NCBI GenBank assembly: GCA_009392005.1 | Contig: VFHL01000004.1 | Location: forward strand, 1 to 64,000 | Direction of reading: 5' to 3' | Source of the DNA: SAR202 cluster bacterium | Lineage (GTDB): Bacteria > Chloroflexota > Dehalococcoidia > UBA6926 > VFHL01 | Length of the DNA stretch: 64,000 nucleotides | In this document: piece after piece, positions 1-9,054 of the stretch | How positions within the stretch are numbered: the first letter of the stretch is position 1 | Layout of the letters: the number at the start of each line of letters is the position of its first letter | Notes under the pieces: model-generated | Databases searched by the model: none | Seen by the model: the letters and a program-made list of their open reading frames with translations, nothing else | Told to the model about the DNA's origin: nothing | Translations under genes and position numbers: made by a program

Positions 1-54
1 ATGATTTAGGATCATGTGCCGCAAGGCGTAGGAGTTCGAGTCTCCTCTTCCCCA
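1..54 (+). tRNA. tRNA-Leu(TAG), 5' part outside window
   Basis: Only the 3' two thirds are present. The window opens inside the anticodon stem; the loop reads TTTAGGA, giving anticodon TAG. A long class II variable arm follows (GCC-GCAA-GGC stem-loop), then a T arm with loop TTCGAGT and stem AGGAG/CTCCT, and a CTTCCCC acceptor strand with discriminator A at 54. CCA is not encoded. The long variable arm together with TAG fits leucine. Confidence 0.85.
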
Positions 55-94
55 TTGTTTTGACAGGCAGTAAAGAAAACGGCAGGAGGCAGTA

Positions 95-1120
95 TTGACT
101 ACGGAACAAGTACAGAAGATGCGGTCCGAGAAGAAGAAACTGCTGGAAGTTAAAGACTTGGCGACATCTTTTTTCACTGCTGACGGCGAAGTCAAGGCAG
201 TTGATGGCATCAGCTATGATGTTCACGAAGGTGAAATCGTTGGGATCGTTGGCGAAAGTGGTTGTGGGAAAAGTGTTGGCGTGATGTCAGTTATGCGACT
301 GATACCGTGGCCTCCTGGAAGGGTCGTTAATGGTGAGGCTGTGTTCGAAGGTCAAAATCTTCTTGATAAGACCGAGACAGAAATGCTTGAGATTCGCGGT
401 AATGATATGGCTATGATTTTCCAAGAGCCAATGACATCCATGAATCCAGTGCTGACAGTTGGTAAACAGATGACCGAATCCATTGAACTTCACATGGGAT
501 TGGATAAGGTTGCTGCAGAAAATCGCGCTGCTGAATTATTTGATCTTGTAGGTATTCCCGATGCACATGAGCGTTTGCGGGATTATCCTCACCAATTCAG
601 TGGTGGGCAAAGGCAGCGAATTATGATTGCGATGGCTCTCAGTTGTGATCCTAAACTTTTGATTGCTGATGAGCCTACTACCGCGTTGGATGTGACGATT
701 CAAGCTCAGATCTTAGAGCTGATGCAGAAGTTAAACAAAGAACTGGGTACTGCAGTAATTATCATTACCCACAATCTGGGTGTGGTTGCACGGTACGCAG
801 ATTGGGTGAATGTAATGTATGCGGGTCGTATCATCGAATCAGGACCTGCTCATGAGATCTATGGAAACCCAATGCACCCTTACACTCGTGGCCTCCTTGC
901 CTCTGTGCCGAGGCTTGATGAAGAGACGAAAGCAAAACTGGTACCGATTGAAGGTATTCCACCAGATTTGATTTATCCGCCCGACGGTTGCTACTTCCGA
1001 CCCCGATGCACGTATGCGGTTGATCAATGCCGCGAGTCGTATCCGCCGATGGAGCAGGTGGGTCCCATGCAACACAAGGCATGTTTTGTGACTGGTACAG
1101 ACGTGGAGGTGAAAGCATGA
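95..1120 (+). CDS. Oligopeptide/dipeptide ABC transporter ATP-binding protein (DppD/OppD type)
   Basis: Cytoplasmic ATPase that would power uptake of peptides or related solutes with a partner ATPase and two permeases. Visible motifs are Walker A GESGCGKS (residues 53-60), signature FSGGQRQ (168-174), Walker B LLIADEPT (188-195) and the cysteine-rich C-terminal extension typical of OppD/DppD (CYFRPRC and a later Cys pair). Length 341 aa is normal. The start is TTG, chosen because AGGAGG lies six bases upstream. The stop overlaps the ATG of the next gene, so the two are probably translationally coupled. No permease or binding-protein gene is adjacent: a tRNA gene lies directly upstream. The substrate cannot be told from sequence. 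Confidence 0.9.
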   Translation: MTTEQVQKMRSEKKKLLEVKDLATSFFTADGEVKAVDGISYDVHEGEIVGIVGESGCGKSVGVMSVMRLIPWPPGRVVNGEAVFEGQNLLDKTETEMLEIRGNDMAMIFQEPMTSMNPVLTVGKQMTESIELHMGLDKVAAENRAAELFDLVGIPDAHERLRDYPHQFSGGQRQRIMIAMALSCDPKLLIADEPTTALDVTIQAQILELMQKLNKELGTAVIIITHNLGVVARYADWVNVMYAGRIIESGPAHEIYGNPMHPYTRGLLASVPRLDEETKAKLVPIEGIPPDLIYPPDGCYFRPRCTYAVDQCRESYPPMEQVGPMQHKACFVTGTDVEVKA

Positions 1121-2106
1121 CTACTGAAATTGGCGAGACACTTTTGGATGTTGATGGCCTGAAGCAGTACTTTCCGGTAATGTCAAAAGGAATCATCCCG
1201 CGTCATGTTGCTGACATTAAAGCGGTGGATGATGTTTCTTTTACTGTGAGACGAGGCGAGACATTCGGTTTGGTTGGTGAGAGTGGTTGTGGGAAAACAA
1301 CTACGGGCCGAGCGGTCATGCGTTTATACGAACCGACTGCTGGGACTGTAACCCTTGACGGTGTCAACATCTCTGCACTTGATAATAAAGGCATGCGCGA
1401 AATGCGTCGGCGCATGGCGATGATTTTCCAAGACCCTTATGGATCGTTGGATCCACGTATGAAGTGCGGAGATATTATCGGTGAGCCGCTGGTGGTACAC
1501 GGTCTGACAAATAGCAGAACGGAATACCGAGATCAAGTACAAGAATTGCTAAGGGTTGTTGGACTAAGCCCGTACATGTATGACAGATTCCCACACGAAT
1601 TTAGTGGTGGACAACGCCAACGTATCGGTGTTGCGCGTGCACTTGCATCGCGCCCCGACTTGATCGTCGCGGATGAACCTGTCTCAGCTTTGGATGTGTC
1701 AATTCAAGCACAGATAATTAATTTGTTGGAAGAACTTCAAGAAGAATTTGATTTGACATATATATTTGTGGCGCATGATCTTTCGGTTGTTCGTCATATG
1801 AGTGATCGAATCGCTGTTATGTATCTGGGCCGAATTGTTGAAATCGCGACGAAAGCTGATTTGTATGAGAACCCCATGCATCCGTATACAAAAGCGCTTC
1901 TATCAGCGGTCCCAATTCCTGACCCAGTTGTTGAAAGAGAGAGGGAGCGGATCGTGTTGCTCGGAGAAGTGCCTAGCGCGATGCGAATTCCAGGAGCATG
2001 TCGTTTCCACACTCGATGTCCGATCGCGATTGATGTATGTCGTGAGGATGATCTGGGTCTTGAGGAGAAAGGACCTGATCACTGGGTTGCTTGTCACCGT
2101 GTGTAG
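1117..2106 (+). CDS. Oligopeptide/dipeptide ABC transporter ATP-binding protein (DppF/OppF type)
   Basis: Second ATPase of the pair, 329 aa. Walker A GESGCGKT is at residues 54-61, followed by signature FSGGQRQ, Walker B LIVADEPVSALD and the C-terminal oligo_HPY-type region (CRFHTRCP, later Cys). An upstream in-frame start would add 30 codons, but the ATG overlapping the stop of the preceding gene (ATGA arrangement) is the natural start. Heterodimer formation with the preceding ATPase is inferred from family behaviour. A strong hairpin terminator follows, so the unit contains only the two ATPases. Confidence 0.9.
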   Translation: MTTEIGETLLDVDGLKQYFPVMSKGIIPRHVADIKAVDDVSFTVRRGETFGLVGESGCGKTTTGRAVMRLYEPTAGTVTLDGVNISALDNKGMREMRRRMAMIFQDPYGSLDPRMKCGDIIGEPLVVHGLTNSRTEYRDQVQELLRVVGLSPYMYDRFPHEFSGGQRQRIGVARALASRPDLIVADEPVSALDVSIQAQIINLLEELQEEFDLTYIFVAHDLSVVRHMSDRIAVMYLGRIVEIATKADLYENPMHPYTKALLSAVPIPDPVVERERERIVLLGEVPSAMRIPGACRFHTRCPIAIDVCREDDLGLEEKGPDHWVACHRV

Positions 2107-2131
2107 TTGAGGTTAAAAAAGTAACTATTGG

Positions 2132-2168
2132 AAGAGCCCTTGTCAGATGCTGGCATGGGCTCTTTTCT
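2132..2168 (+). terminator. Rho-independent terminator after the ABC ATPase pair
   Basis: AAGAGCCC (2132-2139) pairs with GGGCTCTT (2157-2164) and is followed by a T-rich tail. It lies 26 bases after the stop of the second ATPase gene. Confidence 0.8.
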
Positions 2169-2261
2169 TTGACATTTAGGACAGTGTTGCTTCATTTTTT
2201 CGGTCCGTTCACCGAAAGTTCAGCTTATTGCCGGTTTGCGTGACGAAGAGGCATGTTAAAT

Positions 2262-5078
2262 ATGAAAAGCCAGATTTTAAATCAAGTATTTGTCTCTTTG
2301 GACCTAGAAACTACAGGGCTTAATTTAGATAATGATGAAATTATCGAAATTGGTGCCATTAAGTTTCAAAATGAAAAAGTTCTGGGGACATTTAAATCAT
2401 TTGTTAAGCCCCCTCGCATGATTCCTGCTTTTGTGTCTTTGATGACAGGTATCACGAATGATGACGTAAATGATGCTCCTGAATTAGACGAAATATCAGC
2501 TGACCTCACTGCGTTTGTTGGAGATTCTGCGATTGTAGGGCAGAACATTTCGTTTGATCTTTCCTTTTTACAAAAACGGGGCATTCTCTTTCGAGGGCCA
2601 GCATACGATACGCTTGAAATGTCACTTATTCTCTGCCCACGATTTCCTGAACATAATTTGTCGGCTCTAGCTCGGGAATTAGGCATAAATGTTAGTAGTG
2701 CGCATCGTGCTCTTGACGATGCGGATACAACGATGCAAGTTTTTAACAGACTGCTTAATAGGGTTGAATCCCTGCAAGAAGAAACGGTACACGCAATGGC
2801 TCCATTGGTTCAGGACCAACTCTGGCCATTTGGAATGTTGCTTCGGTCACGGATTGACTCTCATCTTGCAACAGATTCAGACCAATTTTCCAAACATTTC
2901 GTACAAATAATTTCAGAGCGTATGGATGAGAGTTTTGCCACTCACCCGCGTATTGTTCCGAATTCCACAAGGGAACCGGTAAGTCTTGATGATTTAGGTG
3001 CAATTTTCGACGGGGACAGCAAATTCGCGTCTGCTCGTCAAAACTATGAAATGCGCCCACAACAGAAGAAGATGGCTGTGTCTGTCGGAGAAAGCATCAA
3101 TGATTCTACAAAATTAGTTATTGAAGCTGGGGCTGGTACAGGTAAATCATTGGCATATCTGGTTCCCGCATTATCATATGCCCTGAAAAATGATGAGACT
3201 GTCGTTGTGTCTACATCTACCCGTGGTTTACAAGAGCAGTTAATGACAAAAGACGTTCCTGACGCATTGCTTGCGCTCGGCAAAACCGAAGCGGATGCTC
3301 ACGTAATCACGATAAAAGGGCAAGGTAATTATCTATGCCTCCAAAGATTGATCGAACGTATTCAGGCGATGGTGCAGAGTTATTCTTCAGAGGAAGCAAA
3401 ATTTTTGATTCGTTTGATTGTTTGGTTGGAAGAATCAATCACTGGTGACCAAGGGGAATTAACGCTGTGGGCCCACGAACGAAAATTATGGGACGCAGTT
3501 TCAGCCTGGGATTCAGAAAAGGGAGAGGATTGCTTGTTCCGGCGTCAGGGCAGATGTTTTGTCGATGTAGCTCGTAGACATACTCGTAGTGCACACTTAG
3601 TTCTAACCAACCATGCTTTTCTCCTCGCTGATGCGGCACGGAATAGCGGTTTTTTGGCGCATAGCAGCCATCTAATTGTCGATGAAGCTCATAAATTGGA
3701 AGATGAGGCAACGAATCAGTTTGGTGGAACCTTGGACCACAACGATTTAAGCGAATTGTTTTCTCCTTTTCTACCGCAAACACAAAAAAGAGACTCTTTT
3801 GGAGACCGCATTCAGCACAACATAAAAGGTAACGAGAATTTATCATTGCGTTTAATGGATGTTCAAAAGAGTATTACATCGATAATTGCGTTAGCGGAAC
3901 GGGGAAACAATAATTTGGATGTATTGTTTGACGGTCTCGCAAAATCGCTGAAATTACAAGCAAAAGAAAGTAATAATTATCAGCAACGTCTTCGGATTAC
4001 AAGTGCCACTCATAATCGTGATGAGTGGCATGGGATTGTGAGCACGGTTGAAGACCTAGCTATTCAGTTCAGTGGTCTTCATACTGAACTAGAACGTCTT
4101 GAGCGTATTATGGTCGGTGATGGCATGGCAGATGTTAACGCCGAAATTGTTTCGTTGCGACAGCAAATTGTAACGAAGCAAGAGATCCTCGTTCGCGTAT
4201 TGATTCACACGACAGTAGAAGACATTCGTTGGATCTCCCAAAATCCACGTGGCGGATTGAGCTTGAATTATGCTCCACTTGACGTTGGGCCAACGTTAAA
4301 TGAAAAAGTGTTTTCACAAAACAAGAGCACGGTTTTCACTAGTGCGACTATAAGTCTCGGCAGGACATTTGATTACTTTAAGGGACGATTAGGATTAGAT
4401 GATGCGCAGTCGATTTTACTAGATGAATCTTTTGATTATCGCGATGCAGCGGCTGTATTCATTCCTCGCGATATGCCGGATATGGATACATCGGAATATG
4501 ATAATTCTTTGGGTAATGCTGTGATTGATCTTGTTGAAGCATCGCAAGGTCATGCTTTAATGTTATTTACGTCTCATGCAGCGCTAAGGCGCGTGCACAA
4601 AGTGGTTGCACCTTCGTTGCAAGAGCTAGGTTTTGATGTACTTGCGCAAGGAATTGATGGAAGGCCGGGACAATTAGTTGCGATTTTTCGTGAAAGTGAA
4701 AAAACCTTGCTATTAGGAACAGGAACTTTTTGGGAAGGCGTTGATTTTGCTGGAGATGCTTTGCAATTGTTGATGATGGCTCGTTTGCCTTTTCGAGTCC
4801 CTAATGATCCGATATTTGCAGCGCGATCAGAGATTTATGAAGATCCTTTTAACGAAATGGCTATCCCTGAATCGATCTTGCGTTTCCGCCAAGGATTTGG
4901 ACGATTGATCCGTACTAATAAAGATCACGGGGCCGTGGTGCTTTTTGATAACCGCTTGATTAATAGGCCATACGGGCAATTGTTTCTTGATGCCTTGCCT
5001 GAGACAAATATACAGATGCCAACACTTGATGATCTCCCTGATTTCGTAGGTGGATGGATTCATGACTCAACCGGTTAA
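2262..5078 (+). CDS. dinG: DinG-type exonuclease/ATP-dependent DNA helicase
   Basis: Fusion of an N-terminal DnaQ-type 3'-5' exonuclease and an XPD/DinG superfamily 2 helicase, about 938 aa, as in Gram-positive DinG. The exonuclease DxE motif is in SLDLETTG near the N-terminus. Helicase motifs are Walker A AGAGTGKS, the DEAH box in IVDEAHKLED and the C-terminal RFRQGFGRLIR (motif VI). Only three cysteines are evident where [4Fe-4S] members have four (NYLC, DC, RC), so the cluster may be absent as in other exonuclease-fused DinG proteins. An ATG nine bases upstream is possible, but GAAGAGG is better spaced for the ATG at 2262. It likely acts in repair or R-loop/damage processing; a glycosylase gene follows 18 bases downstream. 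Confidence 0.9.
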   Translation: MKSQILNQVFVSLDLETTGLNLDNDEIIEIGAIKFQNEKVLGTFKSFVKPPRMIPAFVSLMTGITNDDVNDAPELDEISADLTAFVGDSAIVGQNISFDLSFLQKRGILFRGPAYDTLEMSLILCPRFPEHNLSALARELGINVSSAHRALDDADTTMQVFNRLLNRVESLQEETVHAMAPLVQDQLWPFGMLLRSRIDSHLATDSDQFSKHFVQIISERMDESFATHPRIVPNSTREPVSLDDLGAIFDGDSKFASARQNYEMRPQQKKMAVSVGESINDSTKLVIEAGAGTGKSLAYLVPALSYALKNDETVVVSTSTRGLQEQLMTKDVPDALLALGKTEADAHVITIKGQGNYLCLQRLIERIQAMVQSYSSEEAKFLIRLIVWLEESITGDQGELTLWAHERKLWDAVSAWDSEKGEDCLFRRQGRCFVDVARRHTRSAHLVLTNHAFLLADAARNSGFLAHSSHLIVDEAHKLEDEATNQFGGTLDHNDLSELFSPFLPQTQKRDSFGDRIQHNIKGNENLSLRLMDVQKSITSIIALAERGNNNLDVLFDGLAKSLKLQAKESNNYQQRLRITSATHNRDEWHGIVSTVEDLAIQFSGLHTELERLERIMVGDGMADVNAEIVSLRQQIVTKQEILVRVLIHTTVEDIRWISQNPRGGLSLNYAPLDVGPTLNEKVFSQNKSTVFTSATISLGRTFDYFKGRLGLDDAQSILLDESFDYRDAAAVFIPRDMPDMDTSEYDNSLGNAVIDLVEASQGHALMLFTSHAALRRVHKVVAPSLQELGFDVLAQGIDGRPGQLVAIFRESEKTLLLGTGTFWEGVDFAGDALQLLMMARLPFRVPNDPIFAARSEIYEDPFNEMAIPESILRFRQGFGRLIRTNKDHGAVVLFDNRLINRPYGQLFLDALPETNIQMPTLDDLPDFVGGWIHDSTG

Positions 5079-5096
5079 GTTTATTCATTTTGTATT

Positions 5097-5939
5097 ATGA
5101 TGATTAGTCTTCACCATCCGCTTGATTTAAAGCTGTCCCTTGACAGTGGACAAGCGTTCCGTTGGCGTGAAATTGACGGATGGTGGTGGGGAACTATGGG
5201 CAATGCAGCAGTTAAGATGCGTGTCTTTAGAAATAAGCTTGAAATATTTTCTGATCATGTTGACCAGGTGCAGCTAGGTACTATGGCGACGAATTATTTC
5301 TCTCTTGATGAGGACCATTCAGGGATTATTCAATCCTTTGGTAACGATCCATATTTGGTTCGTATTATCGATCAGTTTGCCGGGCTGCGTATCTTGCGAC
5401 AAGATTTTTGGGAATGTTTGATCTCCTTTTTGTGTTCCGCCGAATCCTCTGTGGCGCGTATTCGCCGTATGACTGAGGATATGTCCCGTGTCTTTGGCAA
5501 GGAGGTGCGGCTCGATGGTCACACACTTTGGACATTTCCTGAAATAAATGTACTGGCAAATGCTAGTGAGCAGGAATTACGTGATTTAGGCCTTGGGTTC
5601 CGTGCCCCCAATATTGTGGAGGCGGCTGAGCGAGTTGTTAATGGGGACATCAATAAAGCAAAATTTCAGAACATGACTCATTCTGAAGCCATGGGGGAGT
5701 TGATGAAATTCAAAGGGATTGGTCCCAAAATCGCTTCTTGTATCCTGTTATTTTCAATTGGTAAGGATGAAGCATTTCCTGTGGATCGATGGGTACGCCG
5801 TAGTCTTGAAAGGGTTTATGGGTTGCCCGAAAAAATGTCTCATACAGCGATCGAAGATTGGGCCCAAAATCGTTTTGGTCGCAATGCAGGTTTAGCCCAG
5901 CAATTCCTCTTCCATGCTGAACGAGATGGGGTGAATTAG
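5097..5939 (+). CDS. 8-oxoguanine DNA glycosylase (OGG1/HhH-GPD family)
   Basis: Bifunctional glycosylase/AP lyase that removes 8-oxoguanine, 280 aa. The N-terminal OGG domain is followed by ISFLCSAESS (109-118), matching the OGG core. The helix-hairpin-helix GIGPKIAS carries catalytic Lys211, and PVDRWV carries Asp230. The Lys-Asp spacing of 19 matches OGG1 (K249/D268). The gene starts 18 bases after the DinG-like gene, so a repair operon is likely. It converges on mnmA. A second ATG one codon later is equally plausible as start. Confidence 0.88.
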   Translation: MMISLHHPLDLKLSLDSGQAFRWREIDGWWWGTMGNAAVKMRVFRNKLEIFSDHVDQVQLGTMATNYFSLDEDHSGIIQSFGNDPYLVRIIDQFAGLRILRQDFWECLISFLCSAESSVARIRRMTEDMSRVFGKEVRLDGHTLWTFPEINVLANASEQELRDLGLGFRAPNIVEAAERVVNGDINKAKFQNMTHSEAMGELMKFKGIGPKIASCILLFSIGKDEAFPVDRWVRRSLERVYGLPEKMSHTAIEDWAQNRFGRNAGLAQQFLFHAERDGVN

Positions 5940-5999
5940 TTCTTGTGTCGAAGAAGGTAGGCCTTATGGGAACTAGATTTTGCAGCAAGCACATCGATT

Positions 6000-7094
6000 T
6001 TACGGTGCGGTTACCGCTTCTCTTATAACTGCGCCCCCTAGCACTCTGTCTTTATGATAAAAAACGACTGCTTGGCCAGGAGTAATCGCACGTTGTGGTT
6101 CTGAGAAATCTACCCGGATATCACCATTTTCTTGTGCTTTGATGATTGCTGGTTCTTCGCTAGCCTTATATCGAACTTTAACAGTTGCTTCGATTGGATC
6201 TTCTGGAATAGTACCAGAGACAAAATTCGCTCTATCAGCCACTAGTGATGAGTGATATAAGTCTTCGTCACTTCCAATAGTCACAGTCGCCAGTTCTGGG
6301 TTGATATCAATGACATAGACTGGCTTACCTTGGGCTGGGATCCCAAGATTGCGTCGTTGCCCGATAGTGTAATCGCTAACCCCCTGATGCATTCCGAGAA
6401 TTTTCCCATCAGCATTCATAATCGCCCCAGGCCTTTGATCGGTTCTTGAAGATAAGAATTCACGGTAATCGCCTGTGGGGACAAAGCATATATCTTGACT
6501 GTCCGGCTTGTCCGCAACAGGCAGGTCCAATTCTCTAGCGATTCTTCTTATATCTGATTTGTGGAAATCACCCATTGGAAATAGTACCTGAGACAACTCT
6601 TCTTGTCCCATTCCGTAAAGCACGTATGTTTGGTCCTTATCATCATCGACTGCTTTTTCAAGGTAATGCTCACCTTTATTGGTGGTGACCTTACGCGCAT
6701 AATGTCCGGTCGCAATAAAATCTGCTTCTAAAGCCTGTGCACGACGAAGGAAAAATGCGAATTTCATTTTGTCATTACAAGCAATACATGGGTGGGGTGT
6801 TCGCCCCTTGGCATATTCACTTATGAAATAATCGATAACGTGTTTTTTGAATTCCTTTTCAAAGTTCAGTGTGTAATGGGGGATGCCTAACAATTGACAG
6901 ACACGTTTAGCATCTAGCGCATCTTCAATAGAACAGCAAGATTTATTGTGTTTGGAAGCGTAAGGGTCCTCGGTACTAAACAATCGCATTGTTATTCCGA
7001 TGACTTGATATCCCTGTTCTTGCAATAGATAGGCCGCAAGTGAGGAATCAACACCACCGCTCATAGCGACGACGACTCTTTTTTTCTCATTCAT
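6000..7094 (-). CDS. mnmA: tRNA-specific 2-thiouridylase MnmA
   Basis: Makes the 2-thio group of wobble uridine (s2U34) in tRNA Lys/Glu/Gln using sulfur relayed from a desulfurase. The PP-loop SGGVDSS is at residues 12-18. The two catalytic cysteines lie in HPCIACN and QDICFVP. The C-terminal beta-barrel (IGQRRNLGI through GGAVIREA) is complete, and 364 aa is the usual length. The gene is monocistronic on this strand and converges on the glycosylase gene. Confidence 0.95.
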   Translation of the reverse strand: MNEKKRVVVAMSGGVDSSLAAYLLQEQGYQVIGITMRLFSTEDPYASKHNKSCCSIEDALDAKRVCQLLGIPHYTLNFEKEFKKHVIDYFISEYAKGRTPHPCIACNDKMKFAFFLRRAQALEADFIATGHYARKVTTNKGEHYLEKAVDDDKDQTYVLYGMGQEELSQVLFPMGDFHKSDIRRIARELDLPVADKPDSQDICFVPTGDYREFLSSRTDQRPGAIMNADGKILGMHQGVSDYTIGQRRNLGIPAQGKPVYVIDINPELATVTIGSDEDLYHSSLVADRANFVSGTIPEDPIEATVKVRYKASEEPAIIKAQENGDIRVDFSEPQRAITPGQAVVFYHKDRVLGGAVIREAVTAP

Positions 7095-7186
7095 AGTGAT
7101 TTCAGGATAGCAGGAACCTACGGAATCTCCAACTTTTATATATCAGCATCATAAATATGATCGGTTTTTTCAAACGTTTTATATAC

Positions 7187-7223
7187 AAGCAGGCCATCCC
7201 TCAAGAGCAAGGATGGCCTGCTT
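7187..7223 (-). terminator. Strong inverted repeat, terminator of the DUF35 gene
   Basis: A perfect 13-bp stem, AAGCAGGCCATCC (7187-7199) with GGATGGCCTGCTT (7211-7223), with an 11-base loop. It lies 26 bases beyond the stop of the minus-strand DUF35 gene. The downstream U tract on the minus strand is weak, so termination efficiency is uncertain. Confidence 0.7.
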
Positions 7224-7249
7224 ATTGTCGTGCGAGTATCGTAACCTAA

Positions 7250-7702
7250 TTAGCTGTCCACTGGTTTAAATACGGGGACGCTGATTGCATCAGTACGATC
7301 CTCAAAAGCGACTTCAACTGCCATGCCATGTGTTATGTGCGCAGCCATTTTTTCTGGATCCGGATCTTTTGGTATACCAACTAGATTTGTCGGTATTCGA
7401 CATCCTTCTTCAAGATCAACAATAGCAAGTACAAAAGGGGCATCTTCTCGAAATGCGGGTGTCGGTGGTCGTACAGTTATACCCCATGTATAGAGTGTTC
7501 CCTTGCCACTGGCCTTAATCCATTCAGTGTTTCTGCTGAAGCAGCAAGGACTGATATCGCGTGGATAGAAATAGACTTCGTTACAGTCCGAACATTTTCG
7601 GAGCCACAGTTCGTGCGCTTTGGCTTTCTCCCAGTAAAATTCATTGTCTTGCTGTGGTATAGGAGTCGGCTTTGGTGGTGGTGTTGATTGTTGTTGACTC
7701 AT
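7250..7702 (-). CDS. DUF35 OB-fold / zinc-ribbon acyl-CoA-associated protein
   Basis: 150 aa. The rubredoxin-like ribbon is seen as CSDC near residue 37 and CC about 14 residues later (SPCCFS), followed by an OB-fold with GTLYTWGITVRPP and the family's GCRIPTNLVG. DUF35 proteins bind acyl-CoA and partner thiolase-like enzymes; ChsH2-DUF35 with the aldolase Ltp2 in steroid side-chain cleavage is the characterised case. The gene follows the thiolase-like gene by 39 bases with a good ribosome site (AAGGAGATT), so the two products very probably form one complex. Confidence 0.88.
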   Translation of the reverse strand: MSQQQSTPPPKPTPIPQQDNEFYWEKAKAHELWLRKCSDCNEVYFYPRDISPCCFSRNTEWIKASGKGTLYTWGITVRPPTPAFREDAPFVLAIVDLEEGCRIPTNLVGIPKDPDPEKMAAHITHGMAVEVAFEDRTDAISVPVFKPVDS

Positions 7703-7741
7703 TGTTTAATCTCCTTCATGCTTTGTTGTTGTAATTTTTCT

Positions 7742-8884
7742 TTAGTCAATGCCGAGAAGGGTAGTTCCACCCGACGACAATGATCCACCCGTCCCGTGAA
7801 CCAAGGCTGTGTTGCACACGTCCAATTGCCGGTCGCCTGCTTCGCCTCTTAGCTGCGTGACGGCCTCAACAACAAGGAACATGCCATACATGCCTGAGTG
7901 GGTGTAAGAAAGCCCGCCACCACTTGTGTTCATTGCAAAGTCGCCGCCTGGACCAAGCGTCTTTGATTTGATGAAATCGGGGCCTTCCCCTTTACCACAA
8001 AAGCCAAGGTCTTCAAGGGTTAACAAGACCGTATATGTAAATGAATCGTAGATCATTCGCAAGTCAAGATCGTCATGTGTGATTCCAGCCATGTCGAAGG
8101 CCTGTTTGTGCGTTTCCCTTGCAATTAATGAGGTCACACTTGGCATCTGGCTAATAATGCCATGATCGTGTCCTTCGCCGAATCCAAGTACCTTCACGGG
8201 TTTCTTAGGAAGGTCGCGTGCTCGGTCAAGTGACGTGATGACGAAGGCGCCTCCTGCATCGGTAACGACGCAGCAATCAAAGAGATGAAATGGATACGTA
8301 ATCCATCGAGAGGCATCGTAATCCTCCCGAGTCATATCACCTCGTTGGTAAGCTCGTGGGTTTAGTTGAGCCCATTTTCTTGTCGACATTGCTATTTCTG
8401 CCCATGCATCTCGTGTTCGTTCTTGTCCAAACTCGTGCATGTAGCGATTGCCTGCCAAAGCATAATTTTGAGGAGCGCCGATGAATCCGTATGGTGATTC
8501 GTATTGAGTTCCCATGGCTGTGGGGTCGCCCCCGGCTCGTCCTCGGCTTGATTGCCCAGCCTGACCGTGCGTGACAAGCGCGACGTCAATAAGGCCGTTA
8601 GCGATTGCGCTTACCGCATGACCGATGTGGATTACAAAGGATGATCCCCCAACAGATGTTGAATCCGTGAATCTTGGATGGATTCCCAAGTACTCTGCTA
8701 ACTGTAAAGTTCCAGGTCCTGCGGTGAAAACTGCGTCAACGTCGTCTTTTGTTAACCCTGCGTCTTTTAGCGCATTATGCGCCGCTTCCGCATGATGTTG
8801 CATTGACGATTTGTGTGGCACTTTCCCCATTTCGTCTGACAGTGCTGCTCCTACTATAGCAGCAGCATTTTTCAGCTCAGCCAT
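7742..8884 (-). CDS. Thiolase-like (Ltp2-type) protein lacking the nucleophilic cysteine
   Basis: 380 aa, thiolase fold of the SCP-x/lipid-transfer branch. Where thiolases carry the acyl-accepting Cys there is serine (STSVGGSSFV), and the C-terminal CxG loop reads HGTGGSLSSGG without Cys. IYDSFTYT and NTSGGGLSYTHSG match the branch that includes Ltp2 retro-aldolases. With the DUF35 partner next door, a retro-aldol or acyl-CoA condensing/cleaving role is more likely than thiolysis; the substrate is unknown. Annotation as acetyl-CoA acetyltransferase would be misleading. Confidence 0.82.
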   Translation of the reverse strand: MAELKNAAAIVGAALSDEMGKVPHKSSMQHHAEAAHNALKDAGLTKDDVDAVFTAGPGTLQLAEYLGIHPRFTDSTSVGGSSFVIHIGHAVSAIANGLIDVALVTHGQAGQSSRGRAGGDPTAMGTQYESPYGFIGAPQNYALAGNRYMHEFGQERTRDAWAEIAMSTRKWAQLNPRAYQRGDMTREDYDASRWITYPFHLFDCCVVTDAGGAFVITSLDRARDLPKKPVKVLGFGEGHDHGIISQMPSVTSLIARETHKQAFDMAGITHDDLDLRMIYDSFTYTVLLTLEDLGFCGKGEGPDFIKSKTLGPGGDFAMNTSGGGLSYTHSGMYGMFLVVEAVTQLRGEAGDRQLDVCNTALVHGTGGSLSSGGTTLLGID

Positions 8885-9054
8885 CTTGCCCTCCTAATAT
8901 GCCGTTAGAAACGACCAATTTGTTTGCTAAATACTCTGTTCACGCAACGTGATTGTAACATGCCCGTAGTGCCAGAGGTGACGGTTGGATGTATTACGAA
9001 AATTTTTAGAGTAGACTCGCATGCTACGGAAGATTAAACTGTTTCATAAATAAA

